Shown here one piece after another: positions 1 to 11,480 of a DNA stretch of 64,000 nt. The stretch is from Ctena decussata. Taxonomy: Eukaryota > Mollusca > Bivalvia > Lucinida > Lucinidae. Where the stretch lies: the NCBI GenBank assembly GCA_963989385.1, contig OZ022507.1, positions 53,207,400-53,271,399 on the forward strand. The letters run 5' to 3'. The notes below the pieces were generated by a model, which saw nothing but the letters and a program-made list of their open reading frames with translations, was not told the DNA's origin and did not search any database. The position numbers were made by a program, and so were the translations under genes. Numbering within the stretch: position 1 is the first letter of the stretch; each line of letters begins with the position of its first letter.

Positions 1-526
1 AAACGGACAGTATTACAGCACGTAAACTCAAAGAATCATATTTTATTGAATTATTCAGACCAAAGTTAAACCGTGCACTCTAACGATTTATAGTTTCTGT
101 ATGTTAAAATGTGTTCGTAACGTTATTTATGACGTTTCTTTATTGTACGTTGTTGCTATGACGTTAACGTTATTTTTCAGTCTCTTGAAGATCTACATGC
201 AGTAGTGAAACGCGTTGAGAATAAAAATGTGAACAAAGGCTATTCCTCGTTTTCGTTCTTTTTTTCTTTATACTACCGCTGTTGTGGCTCAACTTTTTCG
301 AATTATATATATATATAAATGAAAAACAGATGTACTTGCGATCACAGTATAATTCACAATAAAATCCAAGCAGTATTTAAATTATATAGATATGGTAGCA
401 GCAATAACACAAAACGCGAGCGCTTTCATTTCCAATCTTCAGGCGTTTTGACGTTGCTAAGTTACAATATGTTATGTAACGTTATTGTTTTAACGTTATG
501 TTCGTACCGTAAGTATTACTCATATT
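1..526. other. AT-rich non-coding stretch
   Basis: I see no supported gene. There is a short AT dinucleotide run near 305-318. The 94-residue frame at 319-603 has no recognisable domain and runs into the tandem repeat that follows, so I treat it as chance. Confidence 0.5.
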
Positions 527-752
527 TATACCCCTGTCCTTTATCTGTACACGATCCTTCATCTATACCCGATTTTCCTCCCACCTATACCTGCTTTACT
601 TAATCATCCCATTTATACCCGATTCCTTTCTCTCATCTATACCCGATTTATAAATCCCCCATCTATACCATGTTCCTATTTCTCATCTATATCCGATTTA
701 AAAAAAATCCCGTATCTATACCCGATGCCTGTGACTCATCTATACCCGATAT
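527..752. repeat. Degenerate tandem repeat, CTATACCCGAT unit
   Basis: About nine copies of a CATCTATACCCGATT-like unit are spaced roughly 20-35 bp apart, with T/C-rich spacers that vary in length. Some units are mutated (TATACCTG, TATACCATG, TATATCCG). More copies of the same unit occur at about 1348-1432, inside the inverted-repeat element nested in the adjacent palindrome. This links the array to that mobile element rather than to a simple satellite. The spacing is too irregular for a CRISPR array. Confidence 0.75.
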
Positions 753-3023
753 TTTTTCGCGTCGCAAACGCGTATAATTTCGATATTGTTCCACGTTTCA
801 CAAGATTTCATTGGTCAAATAACACGTATGTCAAAATTTAGCCAATCATTTCAAAGGTCATTGAATTTAATCTTCTTTTTTTCCTCGTCATATGCACTGT
901 GAATACTAGCACTCTGTCATATACTTTTATAATTCAAAGTGTTTCTCTTGTTTGTAATTTCACAATATAAATGTTATCGAAAACAGACGCAGATATTCAA
1001 AACTTGCTTTTGTTTTTCGACGTAGATCTACTTTTGATTTCCACTTTCGGTTCAATACACACAAATAAACAGTGCACCATGTTGGTAACTATTTTGAAAT
1101 CAAGTCAATTTCAAAATTGACCGCGGTTCATTTTTGATTTCCAAATTGGTCAGCCCAATTTTGAGATTGGTCTTTGTCGCTACCCAGTGTCAAAATTACG
1201 GTTGTGGGTGCCTACCGACATAGCTCACGTGAGTCATATTCAGGAATGTTATTGTCAACTCTTCAACTAGAGACATGATTACAAAACACACTTCCATTAA
1301 ACTGCGGCGATTATCTTTTTTAAAAGATTTTTCTTGTTAATCCTCAGATCTATACACGATTCCGGATCTCTTTGAACCAATGCTGGCATCTATAGCAGAT
1401 TTGTTTTCTTATACATATTCTATACCCGATTTGAATCATTAGTTTGATTTTATCCTTCTTACATCTATTTCCGCGGTTTGCACAATCACCTGTGCAACAT
1501 GCGGTAATGACGGAGATGTAAACAAGATAAGATATTATTATCCAACTGTCTTCGTAACTGAACTCTATTTACAGAATTAGGAATAATGTAGCAGCGCAAA
1601 TTAAAAAAGAAAAATCTTAAAAAAGAAAGATAATGGGCGCAGATTAAATATGAAGTGTGTTTTGTTATATGCCTCTAGTTGAAGAGTTAAGGTGGTGATT
1701 TATGGTAAATGTAAAAATCTTCATAAAACCATAAAAAGTATTGTATCTCCCTGAAAGTTAGCAGACTTCTTATTTTTGTTGTTCTTTACAGTTTAGAATA
1801 CAAAATAGACGTACATGCTGCTTAAAAAGTGTTTTTATAAGAAAAGATCACTGGGTAATTTTCTGCGATTAAATCTGAAAAAATAATAACGTAATTGAAA
1901 ATTTACGTAGTGCTGATGGTGCATTATTGCATAATGAAGAGCGTCCTAGCAATTATTTATTCCAACTCTTTCTCAAATTGTAATGTAGACCAGATGAAAA
2001 CGGTAGCTTTTTCTCAAATGTTCAACCATGTACAAAGTAAATGTACACTGGACGCATTTATTAAATATAGGGTAGGCAAGCATACCTATGTTAAAACCTA
2101 CAATATAAATAATACATTACTGACATGATCCGTGGTGTGTAGATGAAATTGTTCAACCTTGTTAAAATAGTATCACCTGTCTCACCTGTTTTTTTGACAA
2201 AAAATTTGGACACAGACTGCATCTTTTTTCATCTGCTCAGCCTGATAATGTGTGAAGGAGTTTGAAAAAATAATTGCTAGGACGCTCTCCATTATGCAAC
2301 AAGGTACTCCAAGCACTAAGTATATTTTCAATAATGATATATTTTTTTCAGATTTATTCGCACAAAATTACCCTTTGATATTCTCTTATAAAAACACTTT
2401 TTAACATTAACAAATGCTGCATTTTGGGATTCTAAATTATCAGAAACAACATAAAGAAGGCATCTGCTAAGTGTTGGAAAGATCGGTGTTATTTTGAGTA
2501 TTTTATGCATATTTTTGTCTTTGTCCCAAATCAGTGATTATCACCACCTTAACAATAACTTTCATGAATGTAATCCAAGTGAGCTTTGTCGGTATGCACC
2601 CACAACCGTAATTTCGACACTGGGTGGCGACAATGACCTATCTCAAGATTGAGCTGTCAAATTTGGAATCCCGAAATGGACCGCGGTCAGTCTTTGAGAT
2701 TGACCTGATTTCCAAACAATTACCAACATGATGCACTGTTTGTTTGTATGTATTAAACCAAAAGTAGGTATCGAAAGTAGATCTACAACGAAAAAGAGAA
2801 AGTTTTGAATATCTGCGTCTGTTTTCGACAAAATTTTATAGTAAATTTACAAACAAGAGAAACATTTTGAATAGTATATCTGACAGAGTGCTAGTATTCA
2901 CGCGGTGCAGTACGACGGGGAAAAAACGAAGATTAAATATTCATTGACCTTTGATATTATTGGCTAAATTTGACATACGCGTTATTTGACCAATCTTACC
3001 TTGTGAAATACCGCGAAAAAATA
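750..3023. mobile_element. Large foldback (palindromic) element
   Basis: Sequence from 750 to about 1990 reappears in reverse complement from about 2230 to 3023. Matching landmarks are CGCGTATGTCAAAATTTAG (left, near 825) against its reverse complement near 2970; the AGACGCAGATATTCAAAAC block near 985 against its complement near 2810; GTTGTGGGTGCCTACC near 1200 against 2600; and GAGCGTCCTAGCAATTATT near 1940 against 2270. Identity is high but not perfect, so the arms have diverged. The central 250 bp is less symmetrical. Small frames within the arms (for example minus 2643-2831) resemble no known protein. The left arm is interrupted by the insertion at 1251-1690. This could be a foldback transposon or two inverted copies of one repeat. 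Confidence 0.75.
1251..1690. mobile_element. Nested MITE-like element inside the palindrome arm
   Basis: This insertion is absent from the matching position of the right arm (around 2555), where the sequence runs straight through. Its ends are inverted repeats: CAACTCTTCAACTAGAG at 1255 and CTCTAGTTGAAGAGTT at 1672-1689. The similarity continues inward for about 80-90 bp, including AAACACACTTC and ATTATCTTT blocks. No transposase frame is present. The target duplication is unclear. The interior carries several TATACCCGAT-type motifs. Confidence 0.8.
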
Positions 3024-4250
3024 GTTAAAGCTGTTTTTTTTTTGTTTTTTTTTAATTGATTTTAGAGACATGAGAAGTCGGCGAATCACTCACAAAGAAA
3101 AAGGAGTTTCAGTTATGTTTATGAATGATTCGCAGGCGTTTGCACATCCAAATTATCCACAAAATAAAATTTATTTCTTATAATTCCTAATCGGCCAGCT
3201 TTGTCTCTATATTATCAGTTTCTCAAAGAAAATAGTTCCAAGTAGTTCCAGGCTTCTGGTTCAAGGTTATGGAAGTTTAAACGCCATTTTCTGTTCGCTA
3301 TTGGCAAATCAAACACCGCTAAATAAGCATTAAAAGTTGAATTGGAATTATAAAGAAATAAAGAAGAAAATTATTTATTTCATTTTTATTTCTATTTTTT
3401 ACATGTTTTCCTCTATAGCACCATTGCTACATAATTGGCATCCGCAGGACAAGCGCGGTCGTCAATTCTCAAAAACTATGTGTGGGAGCGCAAACTGATC
3501 TGAGTCTTGACTTGAAGCATTTCAGATTTATCAAAATTTCTTACATAATTAATGCATACGGAAAAGCTATACTGCACAGGAATGCATATTGATATGAGTC
3601 TTTCTTGTCTGCACATTTCTCGGGACGCCACTTAGGTTATAAAATATGAACTATCTATGAAAGAAATAAAAAAAAATAACTAAAATTAATAAAAAAATAA
3701 ATAAATAAAAAATAGAATGAAATAAAAAAAATAAATAAATGAACTTCAGAAATTTAGCATAATTGTTAACGATCAGTAAGAATCTCTTATATCTAAATCT
3801 GATCTTTCAGCTTTAAATGTACAGGTGCGTTACAAAATTTTTATACATGGGTAAAGTTTTCATAATTTTTACATACAGGTATCATAATCTAGAGACGATT
3901 CAAGGAGTGAAAAAATGATAATATTTACAATAGTTTATACCATATGCATGCCAATTCATAATGCTGTAATTGCATGTAAATCAATTATAATGTTGACCCG
4001 CGGTCACCGGTATAGCACCATTGCATTTTTACCCAGTTACATCAACCTTTGCAAGTTTAACAACCTTGATTCCAGCAAGCATTTTGAATATATGACCTTT
4101 AATTCATACATTGCTATGCTGTTCCATATTGTACATTTTTCCAAGATCCTCTTTCCAATTTGGCAAAAGCCCCATGCGCCGCTTCACAATATTCTTTACA
4201 GATTCTACTGGGCTTAGATCTAGCGAGTTTGACGGCCAGTTGAGAAGTGC
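3024..4250. other. AT-rich non-coding stretch
   Basis: No gene is supported. Poly-T tracts occur at 3034-3052, and an imperfect AAATAAATAAA low-complexity run occurs at about 3667-3741. The 100-residue frame at 3915-4217 has no recognisable motif. Confidence 0.5.
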
Positions 4251-5108
4251 AATACTCCACACTGAAGAATCGATGGTCGCCAAGAATTCAGTGAACGCGC
4301 AGCCAATCAGTGAATGCGCAGTTTATTTTAGTTTTTTGGGACGGGTTACTGCTACTAAAAGTGGTAAGTGGTGTTATTATTTGTGTTATAACCACTTCAT
4401 TTGCCCTTTATCCAAAGTTTATTATAATAATCTTCTGTTATTTTGAAATAAATTTTGTCAAAACAAGTTATTAGAAAAAATATAAGGAACTGATTTGCTT
4501 GCAAGGTGATTTCGAGTCATAAATTTTCTGAACAGCGGCTTTTTTCTATAAAACAAGACTCATGATGTAAATTTGCTGTTGTAAGAGGTTATGACGGAAG
4601 GTAATCCTGAAACTATAAAGGTTTTGTGCCATATGATGCAGACATTTAGGAGATACAACCCATTTTAGCAATGTACGCTCTAAATCAGTGAACGCGCACA
4701 CTGTATCAGTGAACGAGTAGCACAATACTCTGTGTGTACGAAGCAAACGCGCTGCGTTGTACGAAGTGAACGGGAAAAAGTGTACGCATTGAACGCGTCG
4801 ACAAGGTCGCCATTAAAGCCAGAGCTACATTCAGCTCGAAATTACAACCTCAAATCTTCTAAATTGTGTACCCATAATCACATCATGTATCATGGCCTAC
4901 TTTTTCTTTGGAAGTAGCCCGTTCAGCAACATTTCTTTTAATTTGCACTGTTAGACAATACTGTGGTAGATCGAGCTCAGGTCGGAGCTAAACTCTACTT
5001 TCATTTTACAATGAATCTGTGCGGATATCTTAGTTGAACGTCGTATACTGCACAATTCTGCCAATTTGATTGACGAAAATGGTCTTAGGGACGAGTCATT
5101 TATTATCA

Positions 5109-5151
5109 GGTGGGGGGGGGGAGGGGGGCACATTAAGGGGGTGGGGGAGGG
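5109..5151 (+). repeat. G-rich tract with quadruplex potential
   Basis: The plus strand holds a run of about ten Gs followed by GAGGGGGG and GGGGGTGGGGGAGGG, so at least four G-runs of three or more lie within 45 bp. A further 120 bp downstream stays G-rich (GGAGGGGTGGGGG, GGAGGGTGGGGG). The glycine-rich frames over this tract are compositional artefacts. Confidence 0.65.
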
Positions 5152-5640
5152 TGATCGGACTTCGGAATTATTTTTTGTGATGTACTGGGGGTCGGAAATC
5201 AATAAGCCTCGGAACAATGGAGGGGTGGGGGTCATATATTTTGTTAGGCATATTGGAGGGTGGGGGATCAGAATTCTTTCATCAGTCTTCATTTTTAAAA
5301 ATGTGTCAGCCCCCCATTACTTCTAAAATTTCAGACTCTTTTCTTTCAAACTCAAAACTTAAAGGCATTTATGGAAATGACATACAAAACTTGGGCAGCT
5401 TCATATCGATAAACAGATCTTTTCATTTATTTGCTGCTTGAAAGAACAGTATGAAAGTGTCTATAAAATCAAGTCAAGTATAGATGATTTTGTTCTCATT
5501 TAAATTTAATGCCTCCGTTTGTGATATCAGCTGTCCAGGTTCCTTTTCATCAGGAAAACACTGCGCAGCCCCCAGACCCCCGCCACCCAGAGGCCCAATT
5601 AATATTATTAACAGTTATTATAAGCATTTTAGTGGCGGGA

Positions 5641-6505
5641 TATTTATACCCCCGATATACGAAGTATGTCAGAGGGTATACAGTTTTTCTCATTCCGTCT
5701 GTTCGTCAGTCCGTCCGTCTGGTTGTCCGTCAGTTCGTCAACTTAAACCTTTTATGATTGCTCATATTTCTGTAACCTTAAATCAGGTTCTCATGATATT
5801 TAGTTTATTATATCTCTACAGCTTTACCTTTGATCTGAAATATCAAGGCACCTGGGTCAGGCTCCTGTGGGGAGGTCAGGGGTCAATAATTATGACTTGG
5901 GCGTTTTCATGATGTTAAAGTTTTGTGTTAAACCTTTTTTAATTGTTCATATTCTGTAACCACATGTCAGATTCTTTTCATATTTGGCTCATGATATGTC
6001 TTGCGCATTACATTTGATGTGAAGAGTCTTTGTCCCTGAATCAGGCCCCTGGGTGGGGCCTAGTGTCAATAATTAGGACTTAGGCCTTTTCATTATGTCA
6101 AAGTTTTGGGTTAAACCTTTTTGATTCCATATATCTTTGTATATGCATTGCAAACTTCCATATTTTATTCATGATATCTCTAAAGCACTGCTTTTGATAG
6201 GGACTTCAGGATCAGGCTCATGGGTGGGGCCAGGGGTCGATAACTAGGACTCAACCATTTGTTGTATTATTTGCTTGTTCTGATATATATTTAAATGGAG
6301 TCTAGTGATGTATGACTAATTTAATTTTATACTAGTTTATATACTATACTTTACATGGATGCAGCTGCTGATCTAAGGTCAAGGTCACATACTTTGAATT
6401 TGTTCGTTTAACATTTGCATTTAACTTTTATGTTAAAGTTTGCTTTCATTAAGCGGTGGCACTGGTAGGGGGTATACGTGAGCCCCTGCTCACTTGCTCT
6501 AGTTT
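5641..6505 (+). repeat. Interspersed repeat family C, plus-orientation copy
   Basis: It begins with TATACCCCCGATATACGAAG and CCGTCCGTCTG-type simple repeats, and ends near the GAGCCCCTGCTCACTTGCTC block at 6480. The same sequence, reverse-complemented, is found at 53548-55650, with matching start (CATACTTCGTATGCC) and end (AGCAGGCGCTCACG) blocks. Internal repeats with the pattern 'gggtggggcc...aggggtcaataa' recur every 170-190 bp. It is a non-coding interspersed repeat. Confidence 0.7.
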
Positions 6506-7290
6506 GTTTTCTGCTGTTTGTCTTTCTGTTCAGCTGTTGGACGTACATTTATCTGCCTGTCTGTTTGACCGTATGTCAGCCAGTCTATACGTGAGACTTC
6601 GTTTCCTTTCGATAACTTGAGTATTTTAATGGATTTTCTTCAAACTTGGCATGTGCTCTTGTCTTGGGTCTTTACAAGCTGCAAAATACGTTACTTAGCG
6701 TATGTGTAATAAGAAGAGACACGGGAAAGAACATGATACAATTTTCAGACAATAAGCAAAAACATTTGACAGTGGGCATTAGTTTTATCAGCTAAAACAA
6801 TCATACTCTAATAGATGAACATTTTGAAGAAAGGGGGGTATCAATAAGGTGGGTTTTCTGCATCCTACCAAAGTTTTCTTTTTTTAATTGATGGTATACT
6901 CCAATGTGTCTAGTTTATCAAACCATATGTGACTTTGGTCGGAAAGCCCTATTTACTGAGTTATGGGTCCACAGAAGTGGGTGGGGTAATCCAACATGGT
7001 TTTAGCCTGTCTTGTAAAAACATTCTCATTTGGTAGAAGAGTACAACAGACAGACAGGATTTAATAGAATGATTAACAGAACATCTAAAATATATTTCCA
7101 TATCATTTTATTTGGTTTAATTTTAACATATGTTGTCAAAAAAGACTTCCTTTGACATTCAGCATTTTTTTAAAATATTTTTGTCCTCAATTTTCAATAT
7201 TTCTTGGCATTATTGTTAAATAAACAGACCAGGTATCATCAAACTCATGTCAAGGAAGCACCTTGACCAAGACATTCGGATGAGGTAACC
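6506..7290. other. Non-coding, repeat-derived spacer
   Basis: About 6530-6670 contains a block (CTTGAGTATTTTAATGG, CTTGGCATGTGC) that recurs in reverse complement near 10590-10720. The two copies flank the RT pseudogene region in opposite orientation. No gene is supported. Confidence 0.5.
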
Positions 7291-7299
7291 AGAATTTGA

Positions 7300-8400
7300 C
7301 AATGGCCTAGTTTTACCACATTACCCCATAATTTAATAAAGGAAAAACTTGTTGATTTGATTGAGAGGGCCTTCAAAAAGTTCTCCAAAAATGAAGATAC
7401 CCTTTATATTGCCTGTAACGATAAGAAAGCGTTTTTCACTTCTACTGACCGTAAAATATATAGAGGATATAGTCTTTGGTCATGTCAGAATGTATGTGAC
7501 GCCTTATCATATCTCTTAGATAATATTTACATCAGATTTGGTAATAAGTTATACAGACAAATTGTTGGTATTCCGATGGGTACAAATTGTGCTCCTCTTG
7601 TGGCCGATTTGTTTTTATTTTGTTATGAAAGAGATTTCATGACTTCTCTTTCGGTTGATAATCAAGATGATATCATTGAGGCATTTAACTCAACCTCTAG
7701 ATATTTAGACGATCTTCTGAATATTGATAATCCTTATTTTGAAAGCATGGTTAACCAAATTTACCCACCTGAACTTAAATTGAATAAAGCTAATACTTCA
7801 GATACCTAGGCCCCCTTTTTGGATTTACATCTATCTATTTCTAACGGTTTTGTATCTTCTAAAATTTATGATAAACGTGATGACTTTGACTTTGATATAG
7901 TTAATTTTCCATTTTTGGATGGTGACGTTCCACGTCGTCCCTCTTATGGAGTGTATATTTCTCAACTTTTAAGATTTGCTAGAGTGTGTAGTCATGTAGA
8001 TGACTTTAATGCTCGTAATAAATGTTTAACTGCTAAACTTCTTCAACAGGGCTATCGGTATCATAAGCTTAGAAAGGCTTTTTCTAAATTCTATCGCAGA
8101 CACCATGAATTGGTTTCAAAATTTGATGTCGGATTAAAATTTCTTTTACACCAAGGCCTATCGGAACCAGAATTTTATGGTGACTTAGTATACAAATTCA
8201 AAAAGATTAAGGGTAGGACTGATTTTTCTGATCAATTCCGAAAAATAATAATACGTCACAAACGTATTGGCTATAATATAAATGTTATGCGACAGTCTGC
8301 TTGCTTAGTGATTAACCCAATCACGGTTGATAACTTTGCTGCACTCTTTAATTGCACACAGGGGGATCGGTCGTCAGACTCTATGATGGCCCCGACCTGA
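7300..8400 (+). pseudogene. Reverse transcriptase pseudogene (Penelope-like or related retroelement), 5'-truncated
   Basis: One frame reads from about 7300 to 8400 with a single in-frame TAG at 7807-7809. The first part (7357-7806) contains the RT motif GIPMGTNCAPLVADLFLF followed by SRYLDDLLNI, whose YLDD is the catalytic YxDD box. The second part (7819-8400) begins FLDLHLSISNG and includes YDKRDDFDFDIVNFPF and YGVYISQLLRFAR, typical of the thumb and connection region of this RT group. Codons upstream of 7357 remain open for a few residues (LPHNLIKEKL), so the fragment starts just after the region where RT motif A is expected, and the catalytic Asp of that motif is missing. I see no GIY-YIG or other endonuclease. 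An RT is certain. Penelope-like is my best class call from family resemblance. The product is not functional because of truncation and the stop. Confidence 0.8.
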
Positions 8401-9025
8401 AGCTATATATTTTAGTTGGTTGGGACCGGAGCCTTTTTGTCTGTTGCTTGGTCCACCGGGGCTCAACTGGTGACCTTCTTTTGCTTCAGATTTCCAGTGG
8501 GGTCGTTTGGCAGGACAGGGATCTCCACCTGTCAGACGGCCCGTTGTATCTGTTGAGTCCTCGTCTTTGCTTCTTCATGGTGTTGAAATTTGATTTATGT
8601 GTTTACCGTGATGATTCATTGACGAGTTAGAGGGTTATCATGCGAACCGAACAACCAACTAAATGTTTTATACAACTTCAGAAACTGAGGGTGAGGTTGG
8701 GCCTGTAAAATCGATTTAAGCCCCCCAGTAATTCATTACTGACCGTTCCAAGGCGGTAGTTCTGTTGTGGTTTTCTGTTGCCTGTTTTTGGTGTCAGAGT
8801 TATTGTGATGTTTTACCTTATGTATGTTCTTATTATTTTTGGTTCGGTTTGGGTTGCTGAGTGGCCACCTTTTGGGAACAAGCTGCTCACTCGGTTGGCC
8901 ATATGTTCTCTGTATCTTGATTATTTGTAATCTTAGTTGTTTCCAACTATGGTTTGAGGGCTGGATTTGGATTTTGATTGTTTCAGTTCCTGGTCTTTGC
9001 ATACTTTTTACTTTTATGGTTGACT
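8401..9025 (+). repeat. 3' tail of the RT retroelement, copy 1
   Basis: This non-coding sequence directly follows the RT frame. It shares many blocks in the same order with 12646-13300: GGCTCAACTGGTG, CAGGGATCTCCACCTG, GATGATTCATTGA, ATTACTGACCGTTCCAAGG, and GGTTTTGAGGGC-like near the end. A weaker third copy of the middle portion lies at 21545-21700. The shared order and position show that it is the element's 3' region. The small frames at 8352-8630 and 8824-9027 are not conserved in reading frame between copies. Confidence 0.7.
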
Positions 9026-9097
9026 GAACACATAAACTTGCCTGGAAGATGGTTTGTATTCAACTTTGACCTAGAGTTACGAAACTATGGTCAAATT

Positions 9098-9406
9098 ACT
9101 ATTTTAACTGTTATATTTTGCCCCACGCCCCGTCACTAAAGGTGAGGGAATACATATTGGCTTCAGTGCGGAACTCGTGGGCATCTGCATCTGTGTATGT
9201 GTCACATATTAAGTCCTTCTGTGACCTTGGAAACAAGGTCAAGGTCATCAAAGTCTGACCTTGACCTTGTTTCCAAGGTCAAAGAAGGACTTAATATTTG
9301 ACACAGACTCAGATGCAGACGACAAGGAGATCTGAACTGAAGCCAATATGTATCCTCTCACCTTTATTGGCGGGGGTAAAGGGCATAATATAGCAGTTAA
9401 AATAGT
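9098..9406. repeat. 300 bp palindrome (foldback element)
   Basis: The arms 9098-9250 and 9255-9406 are reverse complements: CTATTTTAACTG...TATATTTTGCCC on the left against GGGCATAATATAGCAG on the right. The centre is an almost perfect GACCTTGGAAACAAGGTCAA hairpin with its complement at 9256-9284. It is a likely MITE or foldback element. The 87-residue minus frame at 9248-9511 crosses it and is not a gene. Confidence 0.85.
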
Positions 9407-9719
9407 AAATTCCAAGCATAGAAGTGGAGAGAAGAGGAGAACAAACAATAAGAACAATGATCTGAAAATGATAAGTGATAAAGTCGGTAGAGAGTAAAGT
9501 AACATAATCATAAAATAAAATTATGATTAATTTTTAAAAAGCACTTGTTATTTTCAAATATGTTAACTATGGCTTCAAAGCAATAAATAATTTAAAAAGC
9601 TCAGAATTCAGTCAGAATCATTAAGATATCATAGCTTGTTCTTGATGACTTTGTTTAAAATTGACCAAATTTGGAGAAATAGGAAATAATTAAATGTATT
9701 GTAAATGACTGCATAAACA

Positions 9720-10760
9720 TCGCCACTGCAAACCTTTAATATATGTTTCTCATGATTTTATACATGTATATAACTCCGGGACTTAGGCAGATAACCACCT
9801 TGTGATAAAAATATAACCATCCCTAGAAGCTGTAATTGTTTTGACAGTTTTTCATGTATTTTATAATAATCCTTTTCGATTCTGAATTTATATAGATTTT
9901 TTTCATGATTTGATACAAGTACATTGTATATAGCACTGTGTCAGGGGTAAATAATTCCTCGAGAAAACATTTTGATCCTATTAGGAAGCTTATATTACTT
10001 CGATAATTTGCTGCAAGTTTCAGGAAAATCTCTTTCAACGCTGATTTTACATAGATTTCTTCATGATCTTATAAATGTGTACATCCCAGAGGCAGGGGCA
10101 GATAACACTGTTTAACTAAATTCTGGTTGTCAAAGAAAGCTAATGTTGATTATATCATTTCTCTGAAATTTCATAAAGATATACTAAAAATCTGATTTTA
10201 TATAGTTTTGCATGGTTTTATGCTTGCAAATGGCCCTATGCGAAAGGCAAATAACCGCTGCTGACAAAAATTTGATCTTGACAGGAAGCGAGTATGTTTA
10301 GATAAGTTGTTGCAGGTTTCAAGAAAATCGCACTCAAACCTGATTTTGTAAACATTTTCATGATTTTATACATGTATATATCCCCAAGCCAGGGGCAGAT
10401 TACCCTAGTAGACAAAATTTTGCTTGTTTCAGAAAGGATATATTACTTCAATCATTTCCGTGAAATTTCATCAAAATATTTCAAAGTGTAGAGGAATTAC
10501 AGACCATAATCCACGTTTTAGACATTGACAATGGCAATAATTCTGTCAGGAGATACCGAAATTCTCCCAATCCCAAGCGAGCTATTTCCAAGCCCAATGC
10601 ACATGCCAAGTTTAAAAAAAACAATATCAAAATACTCAAGTTATCAAAAAGAAACGAAGAACAGACAGACAGATGGACAGACAGGCAACTAGTCAGTGAG
10701 ACAGATGGTCAGATGGACAACCAGCTTGGAAACATCACATCCTGCCACTTATGTGTGGCG
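9720..10760 (+). repeat. Diverged tandem repeat, about 165 bp period, with GACAGACAG end
   Basis: Blocks of the form 'TTTCATGATTTTATACATG...GGCAGATAACC...GATC..AGGAAGC...TTTCAAGAAAATC' recur four to five times between 9735 and 10500. They are followed by a block similar to 6530-6670 in inverse, by ACAGACAGACAG/ATGGACAGACAGG simple repeats, and by TGTGTGGCGGGGTATTTAAG near 10750. The array is non-coding. The period was estimated by eye. Confidence 0.6.
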
Positions 10761-11330
10761 GGGTATTTAAGCTGAGTAATAATTAAAATAAAAGACAAAA
10801 AGCAGTTTTAAGGGGAGATAACTCAGAATATATTCATTGAATAAAATTATCGGCATAATTTTGGAACAACCATCTAATATACTGTATAACTGCAAAATAT
10901 CATTGGAATAGCTTTGAGTGTAAAAAGCTGTTGTGGTTTTGCGTAAAGTTGGAGAATAAAAAAAGGCTAAATTTTAGGTATGTCATACAATGGAGTATAA
11001 ACGCACTGCATGTAGAAATATCACAAAAGTATTATAATCATTTATTATATCTGGCATTGCATAAGGAGTCATGAAATGGTAGACTTCCAGTTCTAAGCAG
11101 CAATAAAAATATTAGCATTTCCTTAACAGAACCCTCTTCGGGTCAGACTAACCCCACCTACTTCCATCTTGTACATACCAAAGACACCTTCACCAATTGA
11201 TTTAATATTGCATGACATTACAGCCAACACATAGTAGTCTGAGCTTACAAAGTCTAAAGAAAATCGGTCGTGGCCATGAAAACAGCCTTATGACACCCCT
11301 CCTTTTATGGACTTCCAGGCAGATAATACA
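10761..11330. other. Non-coding stretch
   Basis: I see no gene or clear repeat here, apart from the beginning of the short frame at 11212-11493. That frame translates the GTTCACTGGGTAC repeats and is rejected as coding. Confidence 0.45.
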
Positions 11331-11334
11331 AAAC

Positions 11335-11480
11335 TTGCGCATTCACTGGGTACATATCACACATTCACTGGGTGCAATATTAGCGTTCACTGGGTACACT
11401 ACAAATTGTGGCTTACACGTGTACTTCGTTCACAGTGTCGCGTTCACTGATACAAATTACTCGTTCATTGATTTTCAGGG
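11335..11480. repeat. GTTCACTG motif cluster (inner right side of the TIR element)
   Basis: At least six copies of a GCGTTCACTGGGTACA-like unit, or shorter GTTCACTG forms, occur here at irregular spacing. They are the inverse of the CAGTGAACGCG motifs at 4685-4800. Such subterminal motifs are often transposase binding sites. That role is inference. Confidence 0.6.

Noticed and set aside
527..752. CRISPR array or telomeric repeat
   Set aside because: The units are degenerate with irregular spacing and no unique spacers, in a eukaryotic context. The unit does not match TTAGGG.
5484..5912. 142-residue plus-strand frame
   Set aside because: It crosses the start of interspersed repeat C and the CCGTCCGTC simple repeat; the other copy of repeat C has no corresponding frame.
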